Shown here one piece after another: positions 9,324 through 21,564 of a stretch of DNA of 64,000 bases. A model generated the notes under the pieces. It was not told where the DNA came from. It saw only the letters and a program-made list of their open reading frames with translations, and did no database searches. Numbering within the stretch: the first letter of the stretch is position 1; every line of letters begins with the position of its first letter. Both the position numbers and the translations under genes were made by a program. Origin of the DNA: Ornithodoros turicata (lineage: Eukaryota; Arthropoda; Arachnida; Ixodida; Argasidae); contig NW_026999318.1 of NCBI RefSeq assembly GCF_037126465.1, positions 3,506,447-3,570,446 on the forward strand. The letters are read 5' to 3'.

Positions 9324-10240
9324 TTTTTTGGCGGCATACTTGCGGCGTAGGCTGGGCAGCGCCGGCGCAGAGAATGAATGCACGTTGCTCCTGCTCACAT
9401 CGAAAAACGTATTATAAAACTGAAATTCTTGCGACAGAAATTCTCGAGGCTGTTATCTAAGTTAATTAAGCCAATATTAAAAAGATGATTTGCCTAGTGA
9501 CGTTTTTCTACAGTCTCAATGTCGGGGCCGCACAGGTCCCAAGCCAACGCGTTCCAAGCTCGCTTCGTATGTTTTCCATTTTCCTCTTTGTGCCTTTACA
9601 GTCATACGACCCCCTGCATTCGATTGAAGTACGAAAGTGGGCGTTATGAAGCTTGTTTTGCGTTTGTCCTTCTACGTTTAACTGCCTGAGCCACTACACC
9701 GTCATTAATATTTCCCTGCTGTCTATATAGGTCTCGAGCTTGCAGATTTTTTGGCGTTATACTTGCGACGTAGGCTGGGCAGCGCCGGCGCAGAGAATGA
9801 ATGCACGTTGCTCCTGCTCACATCGAAAAACGTATTATAAAACTGAAATTATTGCGACAGAAATTCTCGAGACTTTTATCTAAGTTAATTAAGCCAATAT
9901 TGAAAAGATGATTTGCCTAGTGACGTTTTTCGACAGTCGAAATTCTCGAGACTGTTATCTAAGTTAATTAAGCCAATATTAAAGAGATGATTTGCCTAGT
10001 GACGTTTTTCTACAGTCTCAATGTCGGGGCCGCACAGGTCCCAAGCCAAAGCGTTCCAAGCTCGCTTCGTATGTTTTCCATTTTCCTCTTTGTGCCTTTA
10101 CAGGCATACGACCCCCTGCATTCGATTGAAGTACGCAAGTGGGCGTTATGAAGCTTGTTTTGCGTTTGTCCTTCTACGTTTAACTACCGGAGCCACTACA
10201 TCCTCATTAATATTTCACTGCTGTCTATATAGGTCTCGAC
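9324..10240 (+). repeat. Tandem duplication, about 423-bp unit, with an inner 82-bp duplication
   Basis: Unit 1 (9324-9746) and unit 2 (9747-10240) start with TTTTTTGGCG and share the GTAGGCTGGGCAGCGCCGGC block, the AAGTTAATTAAGCC block, GTCGGGGCCGCACAGGTCCC and CTGTCTATATAGGTCTCGA. Unit 2 is longer because an 82-bp segment around TCTAAGTTAATTAAGCC is itself duplicated (about 9855-9937 and 9938-10017). Divergence between units is low. Confidence 0.9.
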
Positions 10241-10526
10241 CTAGCACAACCCGCAGGCCATCTTGGGTTTCTGCTTGCTTCAGATCTCGGAGTTTCTCAC
10301 TAATCTTTTTACCTTCGTTGACAATTATGACGCCTGACCCATGAAAATAAGCGAATTCTTCTCCGCAGTAAAATTCTATATGTGCTGCAGTTTTAAAGCA
10401 ACATCGTTTGAATTCGACTGATTTGGTCATGTGTAATCTGCTCTTCTTGCTTTGGCAAACCGCTTGTTTTATTGTGGTTATCATTGAGCTGTCCGTTCTT
10501 TTGGACGTATTGAAACACGTCGTCAA
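10215..10526 (-). pseudogene. Possible coding remnant with a diverged inverted copy at 11.87-12.13 kb
   Basis: An open frame of 103 codons on the minus strand contains RLHMTKSVEFKRCCFKTA and, further on, EEFAYFHGSG and VNEGKKISEKL. A diverged copy on the plus strand at 11870-12130 translates with RLHMSKSVEFK, LKTAVNI and TKAKKI but has stops. Similarity at protein level in both copies hints at a former coding segment of a repeated element. The family is not recognised. Confidence 0.35.
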
Positions 10527-10539
10527 ACTTAGGCTGTAC

Positions 10540-11640
10540 TAGTACTGCCTACTGCTGTACTAGTAGTGTTGAATCACTTTCTTTCATTTTCCGTAGCTTC
10601 TTTTGGTATAACCTTTACCCAAGAAACAACGAACTAGAGTAACATTCGATTATTGGGATTCTCTGTCCTTCCGAGTTGTTCACGACTGACACTCGTGTGA
10701 AAGTTGCGCTTTGGGATTACAGTTAGTGATCCGCTTCCTAACAAGAATATGGTTTCACAGGTCGTGCTGCGTCACAGTACTATAAGAAAATAAAAATAAA
10801 AACATCTTCAATCTCTCTCACCACCTATATGGGCCTGTTCCGACAGATAGCAGCCCGCAACTATAGCGCTATGAAACGACGCGCAAAAACAGCGCTCACT
10901 GTTATCGGACGGTTCACACTTGCAAAGCTGCGCTAGCGCTGTAATTTAGTGGAAGTTCTGTCGTCGTTTCCAGTCTCTCCCATCATGGCGCCTTCGGAGC
11001 TCGACAGCATGCGGGCGAACAAGTTTGATCAAGTGACTAAACGAAAAATTACCCGACATTTTGGATGACAGACTGTCCGGTTCCAATGCGGTCGCCGTGC
11101 CGTGAAATGCGGAACTCCACGTCTTCCGCGACGTCATCGCTGAAGGGCCTCCTCATTTGCCAACACGAATGTAGTGGTAATATTAGTGCTGCAAAAGTTG
11201 GCACGAGTTCAACTACGGCAAGCGCTAATTTTTAGCCGTTTGGAGCACTGTGAGGAGGAAAATATCGCGCTATTTTCTAGTGCTATATAGCAAATCGCTA
11301 TACGTCGGAAAATGCTTTAAGACTTTAGAATATCCGCTTCTTGGCATTTTTGGAAGATATGCCGTGAGATGGGTCCCTGTGACGATACTGATGGGGAGTT
11401 GGAGAGGTTCGCAGCAAAAGTTAGCTTACAGCTGCCATTTAACAAATAGTCATGATTTGTACACGGGTGCAAATGGATATTTGAGAAACGTAACACCAGT
11501 ATGAGTGATCAAAAATGAAAATGATAGGGGGCTACTATTCTCTTTCGGGTTGTACAAATGACCTCACAGTGCCTGGCACAACAACCTTCTTTTGCTGCGG
11601 TCTCCTCCTGTTAGGTCCTGCAAAGCTGACATCATTCTCA
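10540..11640. other. No gene recognised
   Basis: Short frames only, no domain, no RNA gene and no clear repeat. Confidence 0.5.
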
Positions 11641-11677
11641 CTAAAAGCACAATATTTGTTGACAAACAACCCTGTTT

Positions 11678-11710
11678 TTGCTGTCGCGAATGCAACATTC
11701 GCGACAGCAA
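11678..11710. repeat. Perfect 15-bp hairpin with 3-nt loop
   Basis: TTGCTGTCGCGAATG, loop CAA, then its exact reverse complement. It lies in otherwise unremarkable AT-rich sequence, and no poly-T follows it. Confidence 0.9.
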
Positions 11711-11839
11711 GAACATAATGTAGGTAATTCCTTCTTGTCGTTATTGATATATAACGCATTAAAGAATATTCTCAGCCTTGTTCCAGCGAAATTTTCTCTC
11801 GCACAGAATATAACATATATATAGCACATATTTATTTAA

Positions 11840-12330
11840 CGCGCACGTAGCACAATAGCGGGTAGCTCAGCGACAACCGCAATCAAAAAGGAGCGGTTTA
11901 ACCAACAAAGATGAGCAGATTGCACTAGATTGCACATGTCCAAGTCAGTCGAGTTCAAACTATGGTCTCTTAAAACTGCCGTAAATATAAATTTTCCTGT
12001 TTAGAACAATCCGCTCATTTTCATTGGCAAAGCGCCATTATTCTCCACGAAGGCGAAAAAAATCTGAGAATTGAAGTAACCAGAAACCCATGGACGGAAT
12101 GCAAGGTGTGCAATGTCCAGACTTATAGACAATGAAACCTTATAGTTGTCTAGCGGCAAGGACCAAAAGGAGGAAAGAGAAAACAGCCATCATGCGAGCT
12201 TGGGACCTTTTGCAGCCCCGACATTGAGTCTGGTGAAAAAGGTCAATAGGCCAATCACCTTTTTAATGTTGACTTAATTAGCTTAGAGAACAGTCTACAG
12301 CATTTCTCTCACAGTATTTCCGGTTTTATA
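11840..12330 (-). repeat. Diverged inverted copy of the 9.3-10.5 kb repeat
   Basis: On the minus strand this reads AGCTAATTAAGTCAACATT, then TCAATGTCGGGGC and AGGTCCCAAGC, then the segment similar to 10215-10526. It is in opposite orientation to the tandem pair about 2 kb away, with clear substitutions and small indels, so it is an older interspersed copy of the same repeat. Confidence 0.75.
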
Positions 12331-12599
12331 CTGCGTTTTTGAAAATGAGCAGGAGCACATTGCGCTCATACTCGGTGACCGCGCTGCGAAGCCTACGCCT
12401 CAAGTGTGCCGCCGAAAAAAAAAAAAAAACCTTCAATTCAACAAAAAGTACTGTGCTATTTTTTCCACGAATAAACGAGATGTTTCTCTGCAGTTCTATG
12501 TGAAGCACCTCTTTCCAGCTTCTTATCAGAGTTGAAAATTTTCTCACTAAAATATGGACTTTTCAAATATTTCTGTGATTTTACGAATTTTATATTGGA

Positions 12600-14270
12600 G
12601 CATATTGGGGTTGGAGCCGGTAGGCTCCACCCCCATCTGACATCAGGTCATTATGACAAAAGCAAAACAGAAATGGTAGCACAAGGATAACCCCCTACCC
12701 CTCAGCCCCCAAATATGCTGGATTACAGGAGGGTAGCAAAACCTCCCGGCCTCATCAGAGGGCCCGAAGGAGACCTCGACCAACCTTTCCACGATTTGCG
12801 GATGAATCCATAGGCACCGTTACAGGAGGCTGTCATAACATCGAACGAACCGAGACCTCCCAGTACTTGTGTTACGCAGGCTAGGTCCCGGCCCCCAAGA
12901 AGCTGAGTTACGACCACACGCCACTGAAGTTAGCCATAGGGACGTTGCCTGGGCGCCGAGTAGCAATGGGGAATGGCCACTCTGGTATACACTCTATCAC
13001 GACCATCCGTCATCCTGGATCCATGCGGATCCATGTGAAATTGCAACTTCCCTGTCGTCATTTTGACAGGAAGTCACAAACCAAACCACCAACTCCCAGA
13101 AGAACAGTCTCTGTTCGAAATATCGGCGGCTTCTGTCCTGAGGCAACTCCCTTCCTACACCAATTCCCAAGTTCGGCAACTAGGGGGGTATGTAAACTGA
13201 AAATAGAAAGGATGTTGCTAGCGATTCAAATTTCTTGCGAGTTCAGTAGCGTTATCATCTTGCATCAAGTGCTTCCGATTTTGGTTGATTCTTAAATAGC
13301 TCATTCGCAAGATCACGAGCCTACAGACATCGCGAGAGTACAACTTAAAACACACACACACAAACACACACACATAAATGGGATAAAACACATAAAACAG
13401 CAGTGTACTATATAAATGCCGTTTCTTGCATTTCGCTCCACAAACACAAGCTCACGTCCGTTGCTTTCCTTTATCATGGAAACGCACCGCTACAGCGCGT
13501 CGAGACTATGGTTCGGAATCCCCAGCCGTTTTTACAATCCCGGGATTTCGGGATTTCGAAATGTGGATCCCGAGATCCCGGGACGGGATCGGAATTTTTT
13601 CGCAACTATACTCAGGATGTCGTATAGGACTCTATCCACTTGCACAACCATGCTATCACAAATTGCGATATAGTTCGCGTCTTCTGTCATCCCCACGAAA
13701 CATTCTAGTGAGAGAAAAAAAATCGCAAAAAAGAACTGCTCACCGGGCAAAACTTGCGTATTACATTGAGCATTCGCACCGTGCCGGAATGTCGACTTTG
13801 CAATGAAATGCGTCTCTTCTTGTCGTCTGCTATGGAATATCTTCTGGCTGCGCCTCAGTATATTTCCCGCAGTTAGTAGTGCACGAGAAGGTCATACTTA
13901 TGACGTCCAGCAATTCTATTTCGGTAGCCGCTAAAATCAATGCCGTATTTCGCATTATCCGCTGGAGTATTCCGGGGAATGCCGCTTGTGTGAATATGTG
14001 GAATGGTGCGTTTTGCTCTTCTTGCCTTTTATTCATTCACAGTGACTGTTGTGTTCTATTCTGCTAGCCAAGTCTATAGTTTTGTGAAAAGGCTGTCTCC
14101 ATTTTCTCTTTTTACTTTCATATATATATATATATATATAGGTTAAAGATGTTGATATATCGGACGGCTTCGAAGTTGAAGAAAAGTAAAATAATAAGAC
14201 GTGGACGACAGATTACAGGAAAGTTAACACAGACTAGTTTATTTAGTGGGCAATCTAACACAAATATTAT
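12600..14270. other. Non-coding region with simple repeats
   Basis: A TGGAGCCGGTAGGCTCCA hairpin lies near 12612, a CA-rich microsatellite at 13352-13376, a TTCGGGATTTCG/GATCCCGAGATCCC cluster at 13535-13585, and a TA run near 14125-14143. No coding domain was recognised. Confidence 0.6.
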
Positions 14271-14295
14271 AATATACTATGAAACGTTTAAAAGA

Positions 14296-14338
14296 ACGGT
14301 CGACGTTTCGGCAGTAGCACTGTCTTCGTCAGGAACCT
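14296..14338 (-). ncRNA. Hammerhead-ribozyme-like motif
   Basis: Read on the minus strand, the order is GGTTC, CTGACGA, a stem-loop (GACAGT, GCT, ACTGCC), GAAAC, GTC, GACC. This matches the hammerhead core CUGANGA, stem II, GAAA and a cleavable UH triplet (GTC). GGTTC and GACC can form helix I with one bulge. Helix III would be extremely short, as reported for the ribozymes of Penelope-like elements and retrozymes. No PLE reverse transcriptase was seen nearby. Catalysis is inference. Confidence 0.45.
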
Positions 14339-14777
14339 ATTTAAGTTCGTTTTTACACATCTGACTACTGATGACAATTTGGTTACAGCGAACGCTTGCT
14401 CGAGGATTTAGAGATGAAGAGGAGCAGCGACACAAGATACAAGACGGCATGCTTCGATTCGCCTTATAGCTCGATGGACGCTATTAGTAAAAAATTACCT
14501 GGTGACATCACCGACCCGATACAGTTCTGCAGGGACGTCATGCCAACTAAAGACAAGTCATACGTCCACCTTTGCGAGGTAAGTAATGTTTTTCCATGAA
14601 CAAGAGGCTCTTGCATACTGCATGCGCCTAAGTGAGGAAAATAAAAGAAGACAGCCATATCGGAATCATTTTGCCAAAATAAGACACCCCCTGCCTAGAA
14701 CGTCTACAAGCCAAACTATACCAAAACCGCATCTGATAGATGTAAATATAAGTAACTCTAACGTGCCGGAACGAAAA

Positions 14778-16575
14778 AAAAAACACAACTTTATTACGGG
14801 ATGATGACTGGGGAGTTACATCGCCGGTGGCGATACTCTGCCCAATTGCTGGTGGTGACGCGGGGAATGAAATAATGATCCCCCTTACAATAAGGATCGA
14901 AGTCCTGTGGTGTCCAGAAAGGTGAAGAGAGCCTTAAGAGCAGAGCGTTTGTGTGCTGGATGCGGCCAGGGACCAAGCAATTTTGTGTGAGAGAGGGGGC
15001 GGGACTCTAGCTCGTTGAGGGATGCGGAGAATACGGTTCCGGAAGGTTGGTAGTGTGGGCAATGGAGTAGAATGCGCTCTAGATCTTCAACAGCACCGCA
15101 GTGGCTGCAGTGGGGAGAGCCAACTTGCCTCAAGCGGTAGCGCCACTGTGCTGTAAAGGCCACGTCGAGGCACATTCGATTAACTAATGCGGCATCATGA
15201 CGAGAGCTATGTGCAGGCATGCGGAAAGCGAGCGCTGGATCAACTCTGCTCAGCATGACGGGAGGTAGAATGTCAGCGGTCCGTTTGGGGGTAGCCAGAG
15301 GAGCCACGAGGCGTCGAAGTACGGACCGACGATCTCCAATCAGCAGTGCAATACGCGTCCGTTTCCGAGACGAGACAGCTGCTTCGGCGGCGCTGTCAGC
15401 CTGTTCATTGCCTTCGACACCGCAATGGGCTGGAACCCATTGGAGAACGAGCCTGTGCCCTGCTTCGTAGACAAGTTTGTAAGCCGTTAACACATCCATA
15501 ACCAATGGTGCGGAGAAGCCTCGTGTGCCAGAATTCAATTGCTTGCAGCGCAGGTGTTGAATCAGTGAAGACCACCGAATTCTGTGGGGTGAAGTGAACG
15601 ATGTGCTGCAGAAAGAAAAGTACGGCAGAGAGTTCAGCAGCTGTGGATGACGCCCGATGCCAAAGGCGACGTCCTTGAACTACGCTTTCGGATGGGATGA
15701 CGAATGCCGCCGCGGACTTGCCGACTTTCGAGATGCACCATCGGTTTATGCGGCGGCAGAGGTAGAAAACTTCGCGTCTACGAGAGCATAGAAATGGGCT
15801 CGAAAGACTTGAGGGGGAACCTGATCTCTGCGGTCCAGGAGGTCAGGAAGACGTGCGAAGGTCGGTGGCGCAGGCAGAGACCAAGGGACGTTCGGCGGTG
15901 TGACGTCCTTAGGTGCGAAGCCAGTGAGAGCCTGGCCTGTCCTCTGCGCTACGCGATGGAAATCACTTTCTGGACGGTAGCGAATTTTCCTGAGGAGTGG
16001 GTGACGGGGCACGTGCGCTCGCCAACGTAGGAAGTGTCGAGCCGTTTCGCGCTCACGGAGGACCTCCACCGGGAGTTCACCAGCTTCAGCTAGTACTTGC
16101 CGTGTTTCAGCCATTCTTGGAAGTCCAAGGCAGCGACAAAGACTTCGGGCGAACAGGGTCCGAAGGGTATTTAACGATGTTGTAGAAACCCTGTGCAAGA
16201 CTGGAAGGCTGTAAGGCACAGTCACCCTCACCAAGGCCGCATGAACGGCTAGAAGTGAGCGTTGATCACAGCCCCAACCTAAGCCAGAAAGATGCTGAAT
16301 GGCAGGAAGCCATCGCTGCACTTTGGTTTCAGGGTGCCTAATGTGGCGAGCCCAGCGCACGTTCGAGTCCAGGACCACACCAAGGAACTGATGGGAACGC
16401 ACAGGCTCTAGCTTCATCGGACCCACCCAAAGAGGGAAATTACTCATAGCCTTGTGAGTGAAAGGGAGCTCGACGCACTTTTCGGGCGAGAGGACCATTC
16501 CAAGTCGCGCAAGGTAGACATGGACATTGTTTAAGGCTTGTTTCAAACGGCGCTGAATGGCAAACGGCAAACCGC
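14778..16575 (-). pseudogene. LINE B copy 1: RT end, RNase H, C-terminal domain
   Basis: A 5'-truncated LINE on the minus strand. The frame from 16585 gives the RT thumb region (EKCVELPF, SHQFLGVVLD). A frameshift near 15746 leads into RNase H: the shifted frame carries SSTAAELSAVLFFLQ and VFTDSTPAL, and a further shift at 15538 gives LQWVPAHCGVEGNEQAD. The C-terminus has CSHCGAVEDLERILLHCPHY, a Cys/His motif common in this LINE group, and ends at about 14885. The 3' UTR contains AATAAAGT and ends in a T-run on the coding strand at about 14785. The copy at 52.8-53.97 kb and the fragment at 6898-7007 belong to the same family. Confidence 0.9.
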
Positions 16576-16599
16576 GGAATGGCAAACGGCACTTCCTTC

Positions 16600-19500
16600 T
16601 TCAGAAGTGCAATCGAACCTAGTGATTTCGTGCGTCGCTCTTACCTTCCGTGGTGCCGTGCAAACGTGCATTCTTAACAGGAAATGGGAAATAAGATCAA
16701 ACCTATCGATAGCAGACAAGACCAGGGCACGTTAGGTAGCTGCTCTCTCATTCCTTCTCCAGCGCTCCGAGCTTCACGGTCCTGGAGCAGCTATTAAACC
16801 GCACTCGAACGACTGAACAAGGCCCCCACAGCCTTCCATAAAACCCATATAGAATAGAACCGAAATCAAGAACTCGATCAGCGCATGAGATAGGTACAAC
16901 AAAAAGAAAAACAAAAAAATCCCTCGACGATTACGATAGTTGGCAATGCAAAATTTGAGCGCAGCTGTTGAGGTTGCGTTATACATCATTGTTTCTGTTT
17001 TCAGCACATAGTCTTTCTTCTGGTAGCACTCCTATCCTAGTTCGTGACGTCGCTGTGAATCGTTGTCAAATCGTCGCCCATGCTGGTAAGATACAGACCG
17101 GTTATGTCTGTCATGCGACTGTGTGCCACGTATACCAAATTTTGCGGATGACTCTTGCCATAGGAGTACAAGACTTTGTCATACGGGCTATTCTGCACGG
17201 TTCACCACGGATCCAGTTGCAAGGTTGGAACCAAGCTTACCGAACTGCAATCAGAAGCGTTTGAGCTTCCCAAGCGTGCCCTCCTTGTTCCCTTTCCTGC
17301 TCGCGTCCTCTTCATTTTTGATGTACGCTCCCCGGCTGCTTTGCTCCTCACGCCCTCCTGTACTTTAATCATTCGCTTCGCTCGTCGTTACCTCTGCCGA
17401 TTACAACGCCACCGGCGCCCAGAGCAAGAACCTGCGCCTAAGAGCTGCGCTCCAAAAAGCAAAACACAAAAACCGGTTCACCCACATGCCAAGACCACCA
17501 CCAGACGCTACACATCTTCCACCTCGAGTTCCAACTTTATTTAAGAAGACTGTCTCTTGTACAAACGCTACAGATGGCTGACTTATACAAAGGCCCGGTA
17601 TCTGTAAGGTGTATACTATAAACCGAGAAGTATCCCACCAGGCGGCCCATGGTACAAGCACTGGGTATCGCAAACAAACATGCCGCGGTTTAACGTCTAG
17701 GAACAATGCGAGGCAAATGTATTTGACTCCCTTGCCTATTTGTGCGATGTAGTGACTTCAGCAATTGCGTCTGAAGCGGACCAAACCTTTCGAAAAGCTA
17801 TGATGTGGTTGGGAAGTGGTTGTCGCGGTCCAGGACCCAGCACAGCCTTCGGGAGCGTCAACTGCGCACGAACGATTTTGCGCTACCTGCACCACGGTGC
17901 CTTGTCGTTCGCACTCGTAATCTGTGTGTCAGCTTGTTCACATGTTGCTGTGTTCAAAGAAAACTGGAACACCCAGTCGTACATGGGCGGGACGTGTACC
18001 ACCTGAAGCTCGGAATATAAAAACAGGTTGATCCGTACAGTGGAGAACTGCCCGATTTTATGACACAGAGGGCAGCATGACTCTAAGGACAACCGAAAGA
18101 AGGTGCCGGTGTGGGAGGACCTTCTAGCAAGGAAAGTGTCTCGCTAAGCGAAGGAATTGCAACCTTGCTGCTCCGAGAAGAGGCGCTGCCTAACCTAGCC
18201 GACAGTACTTGTGAGAGGGCGTGTTGTCCGCTAGAACGCCATGCATTCTGTACCAGGACCAGGAGACTCCTTTTACTTTAACACTCTTTAAAAAACCTCT
18301 TGGTACATTACTGTGCCCATAACTCGGTACATTGCTGGGTACACAGTTTGTGTGTGTGGGAGTGGGGGGGCGACTGACGTCACTAAGCTCTTTGTGCTCT
18401 AGCACTAGGGTAAGCGGTGCAAGGCTCTCCGTCGCCGTTCGCTGTTTTTAATCTATTTTTTCGCATTAAGCTGAGTGTGTTCGGGGGGGGGGGGCAGTGA
18501 AAAAAAAGGAACATGCTCCATGGTTGCCTTAACTGTTTACGCTTCGCATTACTCAGTCGGTTGTCGGTTGTCTCTCTCTGCGTTTTCTTCTGCGAAGGGT
18601 GTAGTTTCTTCGCAACTTCGCACGGACTTTGTTACGAGTACGAGGTGCTAAAAATGTGTACTTTACTCGAGTAGTACTGGGAGCAGTATGCCCCACAGAA
18701 TCCGCTGCGTTGACTGCATTAACGCGGTAACGTAATCCGAGTAGGTTTACCCGTAACGTGTGTCAGCCTATATTTGTGTGACGCCCTGCTGCACGTGCCG
18801 CAGGATAAGAATGTTGGGTTAAGGATATTGTGTATTCTATCCCCCTGGCTTGTTGCTTTCGTTACAGACGGCAGACTGGGTGACGTTTAACTTCTAGGCT
18901 CTTGAAACACAAAACAACGGTGTGCTGGAACAGTGGCGTCACTAGGGTACGTGTCACCCAGTTCGGTAGTACTTTCCGCCACCCCGATTAATGGATTCAC
19001 TGATGTTGCAGCATTTTCGGAGGGTATGCTACCTTTGGATAAGCTGTCATTCAGCTCCTTTGTTGTTAGCTTGACCTTCGTGCGCTGGCAGACGGTCCGG
19101 CAAAGGTGACTGTGTATGAGCTTTGGTACCGGACTTGTATTTAAGGGTGGCCATCATAAGCTCTCTGCTAAATGTCTACGTAACCTCCTGCTATTATTCT
19201 GAATGTGGAGGTCATAAAGACTTCTTGAAGTTTTCTTCGGGTATGGGAGGGACCAATGATAAAATACGCTGTCGAGTGATCCGCAGAAAAAAAAAGAAAA
19301 AAAAAGAAAAAAGAAAAAAAAGAAAGGGTTGGGATGGTGAAACTTCCAACTGCCTGGTGAATACACAATGACGTAAGTGGTATTAGTGTTCTTCAAGACA
19401 TCCTTCTATACGGATCATACTGGAATGTAGACCAGCGATGGTAGCTCTGCTCGATCTGCCCGATCGACGTAGTTTCTTGGTTGCACTTTTTTATTTGTCG

Positions 19501-20050
19501 GATGGTTTGCAAATGCTGTGTATCACCTAATTGCGCCTATCGGTGATGAGCATGCTGATTGCGTCATTCCTTGCTGGTCAGGGTGCTCGAGCACTCTTTG
19601 AAAGCCTGCTGGTTGCTGGAGTCAACTTGGGTGGACTAGAACACAATGAAATTTATGGCCTGTGACAGCCTTACATTACAGCTTGAACACACAGCACTCA
19701 CAGACAGAGCCGGCTTTTCAAAAGGAATAATAATGTTGCCATATAAGTGGGATGTGGGGCTGTTCATTGTTTGGGAATATTTGAGGGTGATCATACAGAA
19801 GTGAAGACAGACAGAGAGCATCTGAAAACAGGATCCCTCAAGTTGTTGCTGATTTCAGCCGCTGTGACTCTTTCGTTTTGTCTGTGGCCAGGCTCAGGCT
19901 TCTTCGAATTCATGTAATTTCGCAGCCAACTTCTCAAAGAAACTGCGTAGTTTTACATACAACCGCGGACTATAGGGCTCAGAAGCCCCATATCTGCAAT
20001 TCACAAGTTCATATTGAATGCAAGCCATAGTACAAGACGTGCGGACACTT
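16600..20050. other. No gene recognised; low-complexity tracts
   Basis: Contains a poly-G run at about 18484-18495 and an A-rich purine tract at 19286-19327. The open frames are short and lack recognisable domains. Confidence 0.5.
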
Positions 20051-20052
20051 AC

Positions 20053-20172
20053 CTGAAACTTCAGTCCTTTGGTGCTATCCTCTTTGTTGTAGTCGAACGA
20101 AGTAGATGCCGCGTACCTTTTCAGCGACTTTTCGAGTCCAAGTCGGCCGTCAGGTGAACGACTTCCCAACAT
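20053..20172 (-). CDS. Candidate first coding exon of a host gene
   Basis: On the minus strand an ATG at 20172 opens 40 codons that end exactly at CAG followed by GTAAGTGT, a strong splice donor in phase 0. The peptide starts MLGSRSPDGRLGLEKSLKR and ends DSTKGLKFQ. It is hydrophilic, mixed charge, with no signal peptide. It does not resemble any transposon protein in the window. The reading frame stays open past the donor, so the exon could be read-through chance. No second exon could be placed, and no function is claimed. Confidence 0.35.
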
Positions 20173-20659
20173 TCTGATGCAAAATGCTTAAAGTACACAC
20201 GACCGTTGCCCTGATAAGTTCAAAGCGTTCAACCACTGGTTTCGCACCACCCAATCACGCACAAAATCAACTGATAGCTTGGTACGAAACATCTTTGTTG
20301 TTAGCGTGCCAAATCGTACGGCGAGATATGTACGGGCGACTAGGGAGCCAACATATGTGGCTTTCTATGGGCAACTCTCGATTGCGCTTTCAGCCTGACG
20401 ATTGCTGGCGACTGCGAACAGCCAAAGCGAAGGCTTACCACGACGTCATTGGTATGAGTGGACGATCGGACAGAAACCAAAAAATATATTTCTCCGTAAA
20501 TACGGGGTATTTGGCCAAACTATTTTGGAGGTACATTCAGTGGGCACCAACCTTTGTGCCTGATCGCTTTTGTTGTGATCCGTGACAGTGAACTTTGCCC
20601 GGAGCTTACCGTTAAGACGTTTCCTTTCTTTCATCACTCCTCTAGTATGTCTGCTTATA

Positions 20660-21561
20660 CGAGGGGTGTTCAAGTCAAACCGGGACTTTCTGTCTCCTAA
20701 GTGTACAAATGGCTCGCACTACTTCATTTTCGGGATTTTCACACGCGACAGGCCTCCGCGTTCATCACGTGGTGGTCCAAAGTTTGTGCAAAACAGGAGA
20801 CACGTGCTGGACAAGATGGCCGACAACGAGGTGAGCGCGCGCACGGAACAGCGAATTGTTATGAAGTTTCTCGTGAATGAAGGCGTAAAGTCATATGAAA
20901 TTCACAGAAGACGTCAGGCTCAGTATGGCCACGGTACACTTAGCCGCAGCAAAGCGTTTGAGTGGTGCAAGCGGTTCCGGGACGGCCGTACATCAGTGCA
21001 GGACGATCCCGGCCGGGGCAGCTCAGAGCACAGTGACTTCCTGAGAACCCTCAAGGACCTACGGATAACACGTCTGAACTGGCTCGAAAGACGGACCTTT
21101 CTGTGGGAACGTTGAACACTATCATTCATGAACACCTCCAGTTCCGGGAAGCAGGGCCTCATCACCAAAGAAGCCCTCCTCCTACAGGACAATGCACGCC
21201 CGCATACCGCGCATCTCACGGCACGCACCTTACAGGAACTTGGCTGGGAGTTGCTGCCACATCCCCCTTACAGTCCAGACCTCGCCCCCAGCGATTTCCA
21301 TCTCTTCGGGCCACTGAAGGCGTTCCTTGGGGGGCCGCCACTCCAGCCACGACCACGAGGTCAAGAATGCTGTCCGACCATGGCTGCTACTCGCCGGTAA
21401 GGATTTCTACGCTGCTGGCATCCAAGCCTTCGTGAAACGCTGGGACAAGTGCATTAGTGCAGCTGGAGATTACGTTGAAAAATAAAATAATTTCTCGCCT
21501 GTAAGTTCATTTTACTTTTGCGAAAAATGAAAAGTCCCGGTTTGACTTGAACACCCCTCCG
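20660..21561 (+). mobile_element. Mariner 1, internally deleted, with TA target duplication
   Basis: A Tc1/mariner-superfamily element of about 902 bp. The left end CGAGGGGTGTTCAAGTCAAA is mirrored by the right end as CGGAGGGGTGTTCAAGTC on the complement, giving inverted repeats of about 28 bp. TA dinucleotides flank it at 20658-20659 and 21562-21563. Full mariners are about 1.3 kb; the shortage is explained by a deletion inside the transposase. The left 150 bp closely match mariner 2. Confidence 0.93.
20816..21485 (+). pseudogene. Mariner 1 transposase with central deletion
   Basis: The N-terminal HTH region is readable from MADNEVSARTEQR through SRSKAFEWCKRFRDGR. A frameshift follows near 21050. 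The C-terminal half is in another frame: LLQDNARPHTAHL, then PYSPDLAPSDFHLFGPLK, the second and third positions of the DDD triad. The first catalytic Asp (present as ITCDKTF in mariner 2) lies in the deleted segment, so this copy cannot be catalytic. The C-terminus ends AAGDYVEK before a TAA. Confidence 0.9.
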
Positions 21562-21564
21562 TAG

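Noticed and set aside
11678..11710. Rho-independent terminator
   Set aside because: A perfect hairpin without a following U-tract in a eukaryotic genome; treated as a palindrome only.
19123..19396. Lys/Phe-rich frames near 19.3 kb
   Set aside because: Produced by the A-rich purine tract on either strand.
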